DNA from: Arsukibacterium tuosuense
GTDB lineage: Bacteria > Pseudomonadota > Gammaproteobacteria > Enterobacterales > Alteromonadaceae
Reading direction: 5' to 3'
Assembly: GCF_900215315.1 (NCBI RefSeq)
Contig: NZ_OBEB01000004.1
Coordinates: 369,208 to 433,207 of the forward strand
Length of the DNA: 64,000 nt
The notes below the pieces were generated by a model. It was not told the origin of the DNA. It searched no databases and saw nothing but the letters and a program-made list of their open reading frames with translations. Every line of letters starts with the position of its first letter. The first letter of the stretch is position 1. A program made the position numbers and the translations under genes. This document shows, in pieces, positions 31,293 to 39,575 of the stretch.

Positions 31293-32111
31293 TTACAACA
31301 TTGCCAGATAGCCCGTCTTATAATCAGGGTATTGCCAGCTGAAACCAGTTTGCTGCAAGCGCCGGACACTGACTCTTTTACTTCCGCGCTGAACAACGTG
31401 TGGCTGATCGGCAGCAATTTGCAGTTGTTGTTGCAGGAACTGAATAACGTCACTGTACCGGGCCGGGTTCAGATCGGTAAGATTGTAGGCATTTTCTGTA
31501 CCGAGACCCTGCTGTCGGCGCATTATTAAATGGACGATAGCGCGGGCACAGTCTGATATTTCAATCCGATTGGTATAAACCGGTTGCTTTTCGACAATGT
31601 GCTGAGCGTTTTTAGCGATACGCAACATCATGTCCCTACCAGGACCATACAAGCCTGCCGGACGCAGCATAGTGCAGGGCAGGCCACTTTGCAGCCAGCG
31701 ATCTTCTGCGGCGACCAGAATTTTCGCTGTGCTGCGTTCGGGTAAACGCGGGCTGTCTTCATCAACCCATTCGCCGTGCTGCTGGCCGTAAACACTGGTG
31801 GAAGACACCAACCAGACATGAGGTAGCACAGGCTGTTTGCTAAGCCAGCATAACGCTTGCTCGCCAATAACCAGATAGGCCTGCCGGTAGGCTTCATCAG
31901 TGCGGCTGTCCGGCGCAACGCACAGGACAACATCTGTTATGTTATCTGATATAACGGGCCAGGGGCTCGTTGCATCGTGCCGGATCAGCTTAACCCCTGG
32001 CAAACCTTTGGCTTGACGGCGCATTGCTTGCACCGTCATCCCTTGTTGCAGAGCCTCTGACGCAATTATTGACCCGAGATCACCAAGGCCGACCAATAAG
32101 ATATTTGTCAT
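31293..32111 (-). CDS. NAD(P)-binding SDR-like oxidoreductase/epimerase (YeeZ-like)
   Basis: A 272-residue Rossmann-fold protein with the dinucleotide motif VGLGDLGS at residues 7-14, VSSTSVYGQQHGEWVDE (Ser/Tyr region of atypical SDRs) and LRPAGLYGPGRDM. This fits the extended/atypical SDR group that includes E. coli YeeZ. The substrate is unknown. The start codon follows the stop of the mscS-like gene without a gap, so it is the distal member of a minus-strand run with that gene. Confidence 0.75.
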   Translation of the reverse strand: MTNILLVGLGDLGSIIASEALQQGMTVQAMRRQAKGLPGVKLIRHDATSPWPVISDNITDVVLCVAPDSRTDEAYRQAYLVIGEQALCWLSKQPVLPHVWLVSSTSVYGQQHGEWVDEDSPRLPERSTAKILVAAEDRWLQSGLPCTMLRPAGLYGPGRDMMLRIAKNAQHIVEKQPVYTNRIEISDCARAIVHLIMRRQQGLGTENAYNLTDLNPARYSDVIQFLQQQLQIAADQPHVVQRGSKRVSVRRLQQTGFSWQYPDYKTGYLAML

Positions 32112-33422
32112 TTAATCCGCATCTTTAGTCAGCTGTTCAGGCGCAGTCGGCCAACCTGATTTAATATGTAAATCACGCTGTGGATAGGGGATAGTGATCT
32201 TGTTTTGCTTAAAAGCCCGCCAGATAGCCAGGTTAATGGCCGAGCGGATTTCTGCTGTACCTTTTTCCATATCAGTTATCCAAACCCGTAATTCCAGCGC
32301 GATGCCACTGTCGGCAAATTCCATCAGACGCACTGTTGGCATTGGCTCGTCCAGCACTCTTGGCGAGACTTTGGCGCATTCCAGCATTAATGCTAACGCC
32401 TGTTCCGGGTCATCATCATAACTAATTTGCACTTTGATAATCATCCGGACATTAGTATCGGCGTAGCTCCAGTTGATGACTTCAGAGGTAATCAGATTCT
32501 CATTAGGGATTAACGTATCAACTCCCTCGCGGTTACGCACGACCACATAGCGGGCATTTAATTGCTCAACCCAGCCAAAGTTTTCGCCGACGGTAATAAT
32601 ATCGCCCGGTTTAATAGAGCGGTCGAATACCAGAATAAAACCGCTGATAAAGTTAGAGGCAATGCGTTGCAAGCCAAAGCCAAGACCCACGCCAAGTGCC
32701 CCGCCAAATACTGCCAGCGAACTTAAATTAATGCCTACTGCATTTAGTGCCACCAGAAAAGCGATAGTAATTAAAATAAACTTACTGAACTTGGCAAAAC
32801 CGACCTGCATACTCGGGCTGATATGAGCTGAGCGCTGCACCCGCTGGCTGATAAGGTCTGCCAGCCAGATCGCCAGGGTAAACGCCAGGGCGACCATAAA
32901 CACCAGTTTGAACACAGCCAGCACTGAAATTCGAGTTTCACCTACTGTCATGGCCCGGCTATCCAATACGGCCAGTAAACCGGGTAACCAGCCGGCAAGA
33001 TGCAGCAGCACGCCGATCCAGATAATACCTGCCAGCAGGTTTTCAGATGATTTTAACAGCGGGCTGACATTAAAAGCTTTACGCAGGATATACACCGCCA
33101 GTCGGATCACTGCCAGCGCCACCAGCACCGGGACCGCTACAGCCAGAATTTGCACAGGCAGACCATTTAACTCAAATAGTATTTTCGCCGGTATCAATAC
33201 GGCCAGTGCGGTCAACGGCCAAAGCAAGCGCTGAATACTGCGCACCGCCAGATGGCGCAAGCCGGTATCCTGGGTATTCTGTCGCTCCATTAAGCGCTGT
33301 AAACGGCGGTTAGTTAACGAAGCCAGTATTAGTGCTGCTGCCAGTGCCAGTAATTGCCACCAGAAATCAAATTGTTGTACCTGAACTAACATGGCAGCAC
33401 TGATTTCATTAAACTTTTCCAT
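32112..33422 (-). CDS. Mechanosensitive channel, MscS family
   Basis: A 436-residue inner-membrane channel of the larger MscS group, with about five to six membrane segments. The pore helix and beta domain are visible in GALGVGLGFGLQRIASNFISG followed by DIITVGENFGWVEQLNARYVVVRN and LIPNENLITSEVINWSY. Such channels release solutes on hypo-osmotic shock. It ends directly before the SDR-like gene (no gap) and starts 32 bp after the AEC transporter gene on the same strand. Confidence 0.9.
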   Translation of the reverse strand: MEKFNEISAAMLVQVQQFDFWWQLLALAAALILASLTNRRLQRLMERQNTQDTGLRHLAVRSIQRLLWPLTALAVLIPAKILFELNGLPVQILAVAVPVLVALAVIRLAVYILRKAFNVSPLLKSSENLLAGIIWIGVLLHLAGWLPGLLAVLDSRAMTVGETRISVLAVFKLVFMVALAFTLAIWLADLISQRVQRSAHISPSMQVGFAKFSKFILITIAFLVALNAVGINLSSLAVFGGALGVGLGFGLQRIASNFISGFILVFDRSIKPGDIITVGENFGWVEQLNARYVVVRNREGVDTLIPNENLITSEVINWSYADTNVRMIIKVQISYDDDPEQALALMLECAKVSPRVLDEPMPTVRLMEFADSGIALELRVWITDMEKGTAEIRSAINLAIWRAFKQNKITIPYPQRDLHIKSGWPTAPEQLTKDAD

Positions 33423-33454
33423 AACTATCCTTAAGGCAGTGACTAGAGCAAAAA

Positions 33455-34357
33455 CTAGTGCAATAACAAAAATACTACCGGCAAGCTTACCAGCCCGATC
33501 AGTATTCCAAAACCGATAATACCACTTACCAGTCTGGGGGCCAGGCCAGCCATAATAGCGATAGCGCCGGCAGAGATCATTGGCGGCATTGCTGCCTGAA
33601 AAATACTGATATCAACCGCCAGACCACTTTGACCAAGGCCGCGCCAGATAGCCCAGGCCAGTAGAGGCATCATCAGCAATTTAATAGTCAGTGCTGATAC
33701 CAAGGGTGATATTTCACTTCTACTAAACCGAAAGCTTAGCTGAAAACCAACCGCAATCATCACCACCGGCACCAAAGTAGCGGCAAGGTTGTTAATCAGG
33801 GCATCGGCCAAAGGCGGGAAACTAACGTTTCTTAGTAGCAGTCCTGCTGCAAGCGCAATAAAAGATGGAAAGCTGACAATTTTAATGATGATGCTTTTCG
33901 CTGTCGGTTTGCTGATTTGCGGACTGTAAATGGCTGCCACTATCGTGACGTAGGTAGCCAGGGCAATAAAAGAACCAACCTGGTCATACACTACGGCGTA
34001 AGGCATGGCATCGCTGCCAAACAAGGCCTGAGTCATCGGAAAGCCCAAAAATGAGGTATTACCAAGCGGCAACACAATCAGCAGGGCGCCGGTGACTTCC
34101 CGCGACCAGCCAAATAATTTACTTAACAATAGCACTGCGGCGACTACCGCAAGCAGCAGTAACCAGGGAGTGAGTGCCGGGATCAGTAACTCGCTGGAAA
34201 ACTGCAGTAGCGGTACGTTTTTTAAAATCAGTGCTGGCAATGCCACATAAAGCACATAGATATTCAGCACGATACCGCTATTTTCCGGCATCGCCGGCAG
34301 CCGGCGCAAGCCAAAGCCGATAACCAGATACGCCAGTACCAGGTAAAAATTATCCAT
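33455..34357 (-). CDS. AEC family transporter (auxin efflux carrier-like)
   Basis: A 300-residue polytopic inner-membrane protein with about ten hydrophobic helices. The pattern FGLRRLPAMPENSGIVLNIYVLYVALPALIL at the N terminus and LGNTSFLGFPM match the AEC/MdcF-type carriers. The transported substrate is not predictable; relatives export or import malonate, malate or amino acids. Its ATG overlaps the GIY-YIG gene stop by one base, indicating co-translation. Confidence 0.85.
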   Translation of the reverse strand: MDNFYLVLAYLVIGFGLRRLPAMPENSGIVLNIYVLYVALPALILKNVPLLQFSSELLIPALTPWLLLLAVVAAVLLLSKLFGWSREVTGALLIVLPLGNTSFLGFPMTQALFGSDAMPYAVVYDQVGSFIALATYVTIVAAIYSPQISKPTAKSIIIKIVSFPSFIALAAGLLLRNVSFPPLADALINNLAATLVPVVMIAVGFQLSFRFSRSEISPLVSALTIKLLMMPLLAWAIWRGLGQSGLAVDISIFQAAMPPMISAGAIAIMAGLAPRLVSGIIGFGILIGLVSLPVVFLLLH

Positions 34358-34617
34358 TACTGCTCGCTTATCCGCTGCTCTTTTGCAGCTTTTGAAAGTT
34401 GTTTAAGCTGATATTCTGCTTTACTGGCTGTTGCCCGGTCTGCCATCGCTTGCTGGTAAACCAGTTTTAAGGGGCCCTTGCCGCGCAACGCCTTGGCACC
34501 ACCGCGCAGCTCACCATTATGCTGGCGCAATCGCCGCGCCGGATCGGTGCTAATACCTGTATACAACTGGCCAGTAGCGGTGCGTATCATATAGAGAAAC
34601 CAGGGTATTGCTGTCAT
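34357..34617 (-). CDS. GIY-YIG domain protein (YhbQ/UPF0213-like)
   Basis: An 86-residue single-domain GIY-YIG protein: FLYMIRTATGQLYTGISTD supplies the Y-x-Y-T-G-I motif and RRLRQHN the conserved basic segment. Small proteins of this type resemble the nuclease domain of UvrC and SLX1; E. coli YhbQ is reported to act on DNA. It heads the minus-strand run of four genes. Divergent from the helicase at 34708. Confidence 0.85.
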   Translation of the reverse strand: MTAIPWFLYMIRTATGQLYTGISTDPARRLRQHNGELRGGAKALRGKGPLKLVYQQAMADRATASKAEYQLKQLSKAAKEQRISEQ

Positions 34618-34707
34618 GGTGCTGAATATCTTGTTTTGCGTGCTTCTGTTATAATCGCACTTTAATTAGCCGGTGCCTTCCTGACGCCGGCGCAGTCAGG
34701 ATCACAA

Positions 34708-35979
34708 ATGTCGTTTCAATCTTTAGGGCTGGCAGAGCCTATTTTACGGGTATTAACCGAGCAGGGTTATACCGAGGCTACACCCGTGCAACAACACAGT
34801 ATTCCGCTTATTCGCTCCGGTAAAGATGTGCTGGCCGGAGCGCAAACCGGCACCGGTAAAACTGCAGCGTTTACTTTACCACTGCTGCAGCACTTGCTCA
34901 ATGCGCCGAAAGTGTTAACTGCCGGTCAGGTAAGAGTTTTAGTACTTACCCCGACCCGTGAGCTGGCGCAGCAGGTGCATGACAGTGTGCTGACTTACAG
35001 TCGTCATGTCAGTTGCCGCAGTGCAGTGTTTTACGGCGGCGTGTCGATCCGGCCGCAGTATGATGACGCAGAGCTGGGGCTGGATATTCTGGTGGCGACA
35101 CCGGGGCGGTTGATTGATCATTTGCATCAGCAAACTATCGATTTAAGCCAGCTGGAAGTGCTGGTACTGGATGAAGCCGACCGCATGCTGGATATGGGGT
35201 TCGTGGTAGACATTAAACGGATCATGGCCAAGCTGCCGGCCAAGAGACAAACCTTGTTATTTTCGGCCACTTATTCTAACGACATTAAGCAACTGGCCGA
35301 TGAATTGTTAGACAGCCCGGTACTGGTGGAAGTGGCCGCTGCCAACGCCACTGCCGATCGGGTAAGCCAGCAGGTGTATCTGGTCGATAAACACCGTAAG
35401 CGGGAGATGCTGTCGCATTTAATTGGCGCCCGTAACTGGCCACAGGTGCTGGTGTTTGTCCGCACCAAGCACGGCGCTGACCGCTTAGCCAAACAATTGC
35501 AGAAAGACGGTTTAAAAACCGCGGCTATTCATGGCGACAAGAGCCAGGGCGCCCGCACCAAAGCCTTAGCCGATTTTAAAGCGGGTTCGGTACGGGTGTT
35601 AGTGGCGACTGATATCGCCGCCCGTGGCCTCGATATCAGTGAGTTGCCTTATGTGGTTAACTACGATTTACCACAAATCGCCGAAGACTATGTGCACCGA
35701 ATAGGCCGCACCGGCCGCGCCGGCATGAGTGGTATTGCGGTAACCCTGGTAACGCCGGAGGATGCAGGTGCCTTGCAGGAGATTGAAAAGTTAACTCAGC
35801 AAGTGTTAAGCACTGAAGTGCTGCCAGGTTACGAGCACGACCCAAGTTATAAAGCACCGAACGAAGTCATTGCCCGCACACCAGGCCAGCGGCCCGGGCG
35901 CAACGATGGTGCCGCCAAACGCCAGGCGCAGGGTAAGTTAAAAGCTAAGCTTAGAGCAAAGGCACTGGGTAAGGCATAA
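34708..35979 (+). CDS. rhlE: DEAD-box RNA helicase, RhlE-like
   Basis: A 423-residue ATP-dependent RNA helicase. All core motifs are visible: Q motif ([26 protein letters not shown]), [28 protein letters not shown] at about residue 153, SAT, and HRIGRTGR. The short basic C-terminal tail ([14 protein letters not shown]) is typical of RhlE-type proteins involved in ribosome assembly or RNA decay. A terminator follows at 36009. Confidence 0.9.
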   Translation: MSFQSLGLAEPILRVLTEQGYTEATPVQQHSIPLIRSGKDVLAGAQTGTGKTAAFTLPLLQHLLNAPKVLTAGQVRVLVLTPTRELAQQVHDSVLTYSRHVSCRSAVFYGGVSIRPQYDDAELGLDILVATPGRLIDHLHQQTIDLSQLEVLVLDEADRMLDMGFVVDIKRIMAKLPAKRQTLLFSATYSNDIKQLADELLDSPVLVEVAAANATADRVSQQVYLVDKHRKREMLSHLIGARNWPQVLVFVRTKHGADRLAKQLQKDGLKTAAIHGDKSQGARTKALADFKAGSVRVLVATDIAARGLDISELPYVVNYDLPQIAEDYVHRIGRTGRAGMSGIAVTLVTPEDAGALQEIEKLTQQVLSTEVLPGYEHDPSYKAPNEVIARTPGQRPGRNDGAAKRQAQGKLKAKLRAKALGKA

Positions 35980-36008
35980 CGTTAAGCAAGTCATGCAACA
36001 GGCCAAAG

Positions 36009-36032
36009 AGCAGACTTTTCGTCTGCTTTTTT
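36009..36032 (+). terminator. Rho-independent terminator of the helicase gene
   Basis: 7-bp stem AGCAGAC/GTCTGCT with a 5-base loop, followed by a T run of five or more. Confidence 0.8.
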
Positions 36033-36051
36033 ATGCGCTGAATGGTCTTCG

Positions 36052-36080
36052 TGTGGACTTTTATTTATAATTGGTCTACA
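36052..36080 (+). promoter_or_regulatory. Promoter and probable operator of the Xre/RES module
   Basis: A perfect TATAAT at 36066-36071 lies between TGTGGAC (36052-36058) and GTCTACA (36074-36080), which form an inverted repeat with one mismatch. A symmetric site straddling the -10 is a natural place for autorepression by the antitoxin. The -35 region (TGGTCT at about 36043) is poor, which suits a repressed toxin-antitoxin promoter. Confidence 0.5.
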
Positions 36081-36112
36081 TTGATTGTAATTTAAGCAGG
36101 CACGAGGTTGTT

Positions 36113-36511
36113 ATGCAGGCATTACAGCTAGACAGGCAAAGCCAACGGCAAGCCGCTGGCACAGGGCTTAAAACGGTATTTACTATTCTGGATAAATGGC
36201 AATGCTCGCCCGAGCAAATACAGCGTATTTTACAAATCTCTAAAGCGGCCTATTATAAATACCGCAACGATCCCTATTGCGCCAGCTTAACCCAGGACCA
36301 GATAGAGCGGATAAGCTATCTATTGAACATACACAGTAGCCTGCGGTTGCTATTTGATAATCCGCAAAACCTGTATGGGTTTATGGCGCTGCCAAATCAT
36401 AACCCGTATTTTAATGGTAAAAGCCCACTACAGATTGTCAGCAGTGGTCAGTTTGCCGCATTGTATGAGACCTTCAAACATATCGATGCGCTGCGCGGTG
36501 GCATGTGGTAA
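36113..36511 (+). CDS. Antitoxin of the Xre/MbcA/ParS family (DUF2384)
   Basis: A 132-residue protein from ATG 36113, which has a GAGG six bases upstream; the frame opens earlier at 36071 without a ribosome site. The N-terminal half has an Xre-like helix-turn-helix (QIQRILQISKAAYYKYRN) and the C-terminal half the MbcA/ParS toxin-binding domain with the typical NHNPYFNGKSPLQIVSSG. Together with the RES-domain gene that overlaps its end by 7 bp it forms a complete type II toxin-antitoxin module. The family normally neutralises the toxin by blocking its active-site cleft and represses its own promoter. Confidence 0.9.
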   Translation: MQALQLDRQSQRQAAGTGLKTVFTILDKWQCSPEQIQRILQISKAAYYKYRNDPYCASLTQDQIERISYLLNIHSSLRLLFDNPQNLYGFMALPNHNPYFNGKSPLQIVSSGQFAALYETFKHIDALRGGMW

Positions 36512-37242
36512 CAAAGTCAGAAGCAAAGTCCATAGCGAACGTAAGTACCAAACCGGATGACTTCGAGCAGGTAAAGCTGCTACGCCAACAAAGCTATCGG
36601 CTGATTAATTCAAAATTTCCGCCGGTGTCGGTGTTTGACGATGTCGCCGATGCCGATGAATTTGATACCTTATTTGAGTTGCAGGCATTAACCAACCCCC
36701 GGTTACAGGCGCTGGCGGGGAATTTAAGTTTACTGCCCCGCACTGAGATCCCCTTTGGTATTGCCGGCTGCTCTTATGCAGTAGCACCTTTCACCCATGT
36801 TAACCCGGCGGGCAGCCGTTTTTCTGACGGCCGTTTCGGCGTGCTGTATCTGGCAGAGAATGTACAAACTGCTATCAACGAGGTTGCCTATCATCAGAAC
36901 CGGTACTGGAGCCGGGTGCCAGAGCTTTCGTATGAGCGTTTCGTATTTCGGGCGCTCAGCTGCGAATTTGCTGATGTCAGCCTGAGCGATCTGACCAGCC
37001 TATCGCCACAGCATGCCATTTACCACTCAGAGGACTACACTGCTGCCAGGGCGCTGGGCGGTAACTTACGGCTGCAGGGCAGTGCCGGCGTGCAATATAA
37101 CTCGGTGCGAAACCAGGGAGCGCTGTGCTGGGGCTTGTTCAGCCCAAAGTATGTTACGCAGATGGTGCAACATGCACACTATGAAATGATCTGGCAAAAC
37201 GGCAAAATCAGCGCTATTAACCAGATTGTCAGCTGCAGTTAG
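36505..37242 (+). CDS. RES-domain toxin (NAD+-degrading)
   Basis: A 245-residue RES-family protein. The name residues are visible: Arg in NPAGSRFSDGRFGVLYLAE, Glu in TAINEVAYHQ, and Ser in VQYNSVRNQGALCWGLF. Characterised members (MbcT, the Sinorhizobium and Pseudomonas RES proteins) destroy NAD+ by phosphorolysis or hydrolysis and stop growth. It starts at GTG 36505 inside the antitoxin gene, so translation is coupled and kept below that of the antitoxin. An inverted repeat begins two bases after its stop codon. Confidence 0.9.
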   Translation: MVTKSEAKSIANVSTKPDDFEQVKLLRQQSYRLINSKFPPVSVFDDVADADEFDTLFELQALTNPRLQALAGNLSLLPRTEIPFGIAGCSYAVAPFTHVNPAGSRFSDGRFGVLYLAENVQTAINEVAYHQNRYWSRVPELSYERFVFRALSCEFADVSLSDLTSLSPQHAIYHSEDYTAARALGGNLRLQGSAGVQYNSVRNQGALCWGLFSPKYVTQMVQHAHYEMIWQNGKISAINQIVSCS

Positions 37243-37243
37243 A

Positions 37244-37340
37244 AAAAAGGGGTCGGAGTTAATAATCGCCTTTCCTTTACAATACACTGAAATAAAAAGG
37301 GTTAACTTAGCGTGTCTTTAATTGTCTCCGACCCCTTTTT
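37244..37340. repeat. 97-bp element with 15-bp perfect terminal inverted repeats between two toxin-antitoxin modules
   Basis: AAAAAGGGGTCGGAG (37244-37258) is repeated in perfect inverse at 37326-37340, enclosing 67 bp without a gene. GGGGTC-containing ends of this kind are common around REP-associated tyrosine transposase genes in this part of the gammaproteobacteria, so a non-autonomous remnant is possible (inference). The structure would also act as a terminator in both directions for the RES gene. Confidence 0.6.
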
Positions 37341-37367
37341 AGCTTGCTTTGATCAATGACGCAAACT

Positions 37368-37394
37368 ATATTCATATTTGTTAATTTTGAATAT
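37368..37394 (+). promoter_or_regulatory. Inverted repeat in the parDE promoter region (possible operator)
   Basis: ATATTCA (37368-37374) and TGAATAT (37388-37394) are a perfect 7-bp inverted repeat with a 13-base spacer, 17 bp upstream of the parD start, in a very A+T-rich stretch. ParD antitoxins bind palindromes at this position to repress their own operon. Confidence 0.4.
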
Positions 37395-37411
37395 TTTGGT
37401 TGGTAAGGGTA

Positions 37412-37660
37412 ATGGCAACTACAAGTTTGAGCCTGGGTGAACATTGGGAAGTGTTTATTAAGAATGAAATAGCCAGCGGCCGCTACGGCTCTGCCAGTGA
37501 GGTGGTGCGCGATGCGCTAAGAGCCATGGAGGAACGTAAGAGTAAAGTAGAAGCCTTGCGAGCGCATTTAGCTGAGGGCGCGGCTCAGGCCCGCAATGGT
37601 GAGTTTGTCGATAGTTTCACGATGGATTCGCTGATTAAAGATTTGGATGCCGGATCCTGA
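37412..37660 (+). CDS. parD: ParD-type antitoxin
   Basis: An 82-residue protein with an N-terminal ribbon-helix-helix (TTSLSLGEHWEVFIKNEIASGRYGSASEVVRDALRAMEE) typical of the ParD/CopG antitoxins, followed by a disordered, charged toxin-binding tail. ATG 37412 is chosen as the first residue of the ribbon strand; an AAGGG is immediately upstream though unusually close. Its stop TGA shares one base with the ATG of parE (TGATG). Second toxin-antitoxin module of the small island. Confidence 0.9.
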   Translation: MATTSLSLGEHWEVFIKNEIASGRYGSASEVVRDALRAMEERKSKVEALRAHLAEGAAQARNGEFVDSFTMDSLIKDLDAGS

Positions 37661-37983
37661 TGACAAAAACACCCCGAATACACTACCGGGTTACCCCGCG
37701 AGCCAGGGATGACTTGAAAAATATCGGCCGATACACTGAAAAAACCTGGGGTAGGGAGCAACGTAACACCTATTTAAAAGATATTGAACGACGTTTTGCC
37801 TGGCTTGCTGAAAAGCCATTGCTTGGCAAGCACAGAGCGGATCTTCAGCAAGGCTACTACAGTTATCCTCAGGGGCAGCATGTGATATTTTACCTGATAG
37901 GTGATAGCGGAATTGAGGTTATTGGTGTGCCCCATAAGGAAATGGATATCATCAGTTATTTTCCGGATATTTCTGGTAGTTAA
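37660..37983 (+). CDS. parE: ParE/RelE-superfamily toxin
   Basis: A 107-residue protein with the ParE fold signatures: YRVTPRARDDLKNIGRYTEKTWG at the N terminus, YLKDIERRFAWLAEKP, and the C-terminal strands GYYSYPQGQHVIFYLIG and IEVIGVPHKEMDI. ParE members poison DNA gyrase while RelE members cut mRNA; pairing with a ParD-type antitoxin favours ParE. It appears intact. The gene is convergent with ppiC, with no clear terminator between them. Confidence 0.9.
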   Translation: MTKTPRIHYRVTPRARDDLKNIGRYTEKTWGREQRNTYLKDIERRFAWLAEKPLLGKHRADLQQGYYSYPQGQHVIFYLIGDSGIEVIGVPHKEMDIISYFPDISGS

Positions 37984-38039
37984 CTGCGCATTTTGCCGGG
38001 TATGAAAACGCCTTTTAGTGACGACAGATTGCCGCAAGC

Positions 38040-38318
38040 TTAACTGCGATACAACGTTTTAATCAGGTGAAAACCAAACTGGGTTTTCACCGGGCCATGT
38101 ACTTCTAACACCGCCAGTTTAAATACGACATCATCAAAGGCTTTAACCATCTGGCCTTTGCGAAACTCGCCTAAATCGCCACCTTTTTTGCCTGACGGAC
38201 AGAGCGAGTGTTGCTTAGCTAATTTGCCGAAATCGGCGCCTTTTGCTAATTGCTGTTTCAGTTTTTCGGCTTCTTCCCGGGTTTTAACTAAGATATGTAA
38301 GGCGCAGGCTTTAGACAT
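38040..38318 (-). CDS. ppiC: Peptidyl-prolyl cis-trans isomerase C (parvulin)
   Basis: A 92-residue single-domain parvulin, nearly collinear with E. coli Ppi[46 protein letters not shown] and TQFGFHLIK. It is cytoplasmic (no signal peptide). ATG 38318 is chosen because AAGGA lies about seven bases upstream; ATG 38324 is too close to it, and the frame back to 38399 runs through repeat DNA. Confidence 0.93.
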   Translation of the reverse strand: MSKACALHILVKTREEAEKLKQQLAKGADFGKLAKQHSLCPSGKKGGDLGEFRKGQMVKAFDDVVFKLAVLEVHGPVKTQFGFHLIKTLYRS

Positions 38319-38342
38319 TGTCATTTCCTTGATAGTTAAAAG

Positions 38343-38421
38343 CGAAGATTGGAACCCCGTTTCGGTCGACACAGAGTGTCTGAGCGAGTGCGCAGACACT
38401 CGCGAGTTGCTGTGGCGAGCC
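38343..38421 (-). repeat. Degenerate intergenic repeat, copy A
   Basis: Read on the minus strand this matches 42691-42768: a 20-base identity (38400-38419 with 42691-42710), a 15-base identity (38370-38384 with 42725-42739) and a shared GGTTCCAA. It contains an inner inverted repeat AGTGTCTG/CAGACACT (38376-38383/38394-38401). No coding potential. It fills most of the gap between ppiC and aguA. Confidence 0.7.
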
Positions 38422-38462
38422 GGGGCGGGTGTTGCAATCGCAGCTACACCCTTTCCGCAGAG

Positions 38463-39575
38463 TTAACCAGCAGGCTGCTGCTGGGTAATACAGTGAATAT
38501 TACCACCGCCCAGTAAAATTTCCCGGCCAGGCACGGTAACAACCTGATGATCCGGATATAGCTGCTGTAATATTTCAGCGGCAACTTTATCATTTGGGTC
38601 GTCAAAGGTTGGCATTACCAGGCCGCCATTACACAAATAAAAGTTGATGTAAGAACCGGCCAGCCGGGCATTTGCCTCGCGCGGAATAGCGCTTAAGGTA
38701 GCATCTACCGTAGCGTATTCATCGGCATTGGCAATTATTGGCTTTGGCAGCGGCAGTTTATGCACTTTAATTTTGCGGCCTTTGGCGTCCATGCTGGCTT
38801 CTAAATAATCCAGGGCCGCTTTGCTGCGCGCATACTGCGGGTCATTTTGATCGTCAGTCCAGGCTAATACCACTTCGCCGGGTTTTACAAAGCAGGCCAT
38901 GTTATCAACGTGACCATCAGTTTCGTCGTTAAAAATACCTTCTTTTAACCACAATACTTTGCTGATCCCCAAATACTGCGTCAGTATTTCTTCAATCTGC
39001 TCGCGGCTTAAATGCGGGTTGCGGTTGGTATTAAGTAAACACTCTTCGGTGGTTAACAAGGTACCTTCGCCATCAACGTGAATTGCGCCGCCTTCCAGCA
39101 CAAAGCCCTCGGTGCGGTAGCGGGGCAGGTGCTCAATACCCAGAATTTTACTGGCGACCTGATCATCAAATTGCCACGGGAAATACAAACCACCATTCAG
39201 GCCACCCCAGGCATTGAAGGTCCAGTCGATACCACGCACTTCGCCTTTGCCATTCGTAACAAAAGTCGGGCCGGTGTCGCGGCACCAGGCGTCATTATTG
39301 GATATTTCTACCACCCGTACCGGATACAGTGCGCCAGCTTTGCTCAGCTGGGCTTCGGCATTGGCATATTGCGCAGCCGACACCCCAACCGTTACCGGCT
39401 CAAAGCGGGCTATGGCGGCAATAACCGCGCAAAAAGCCTGCTGGGCCGGCTTGGCACCCATCCGCCAGCTGTCGGTACGCTCCGGCCAGACCATCCAGGT
39501 TTGTTTATGCGCTGCCCATTCGGCTGGCATGCTAAAACCATCATGTTTAGGTGTGGTTGGCAGTAAGCGGCTCAC
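38463..39575 (-). CDS. aguA: Agmatine deiminase
   Basis: Hydrolyses agmatine to N-carbamoylputrescine and ammonia, the first step of the plant-type route to putrescine. The 370-residue protein carries the guanidino-group enzyme signatures: [33 protein letters not shown] and the catalytic cysteine in [11 protein letters not shown] near the C terminus. It overlaps the upstream aguB gene by 4 bp, so both enzymes are made together. Confidence 0.96.
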   Translation of the reverse strand: MSRLLPTTPKHDGFSMPAEWAAHKQTWMVWPERTDSWRMGAKPAQQAFCAVIAAIARFEPVTVGVSAAQYANAEAQLSKAGALYPVRVVEISNNDAWCRDTGPTFVTNGKGEVRGIDWTFNAWGGLNGGLYFPWQFDDQVASKILGIEHLPRYRTEGFVLEGGAIHVDGEGTLLTTEECLLNTNRNPHLSREQIEEILTQYLGISKVLWLKEGIFNDETDGHVDNMACFVKPGEVVLAWTDDQNDPQYARSKAALDYLEASMDAKGRKIKVHKLPLPKPIIANADEYATVDATLSAIPREANARLAGSYINFYLCNGGLVMPTFDDPNDKVAAEILQQLYPDHQVVTVPGREILLGGGNIHCITQQQPAG

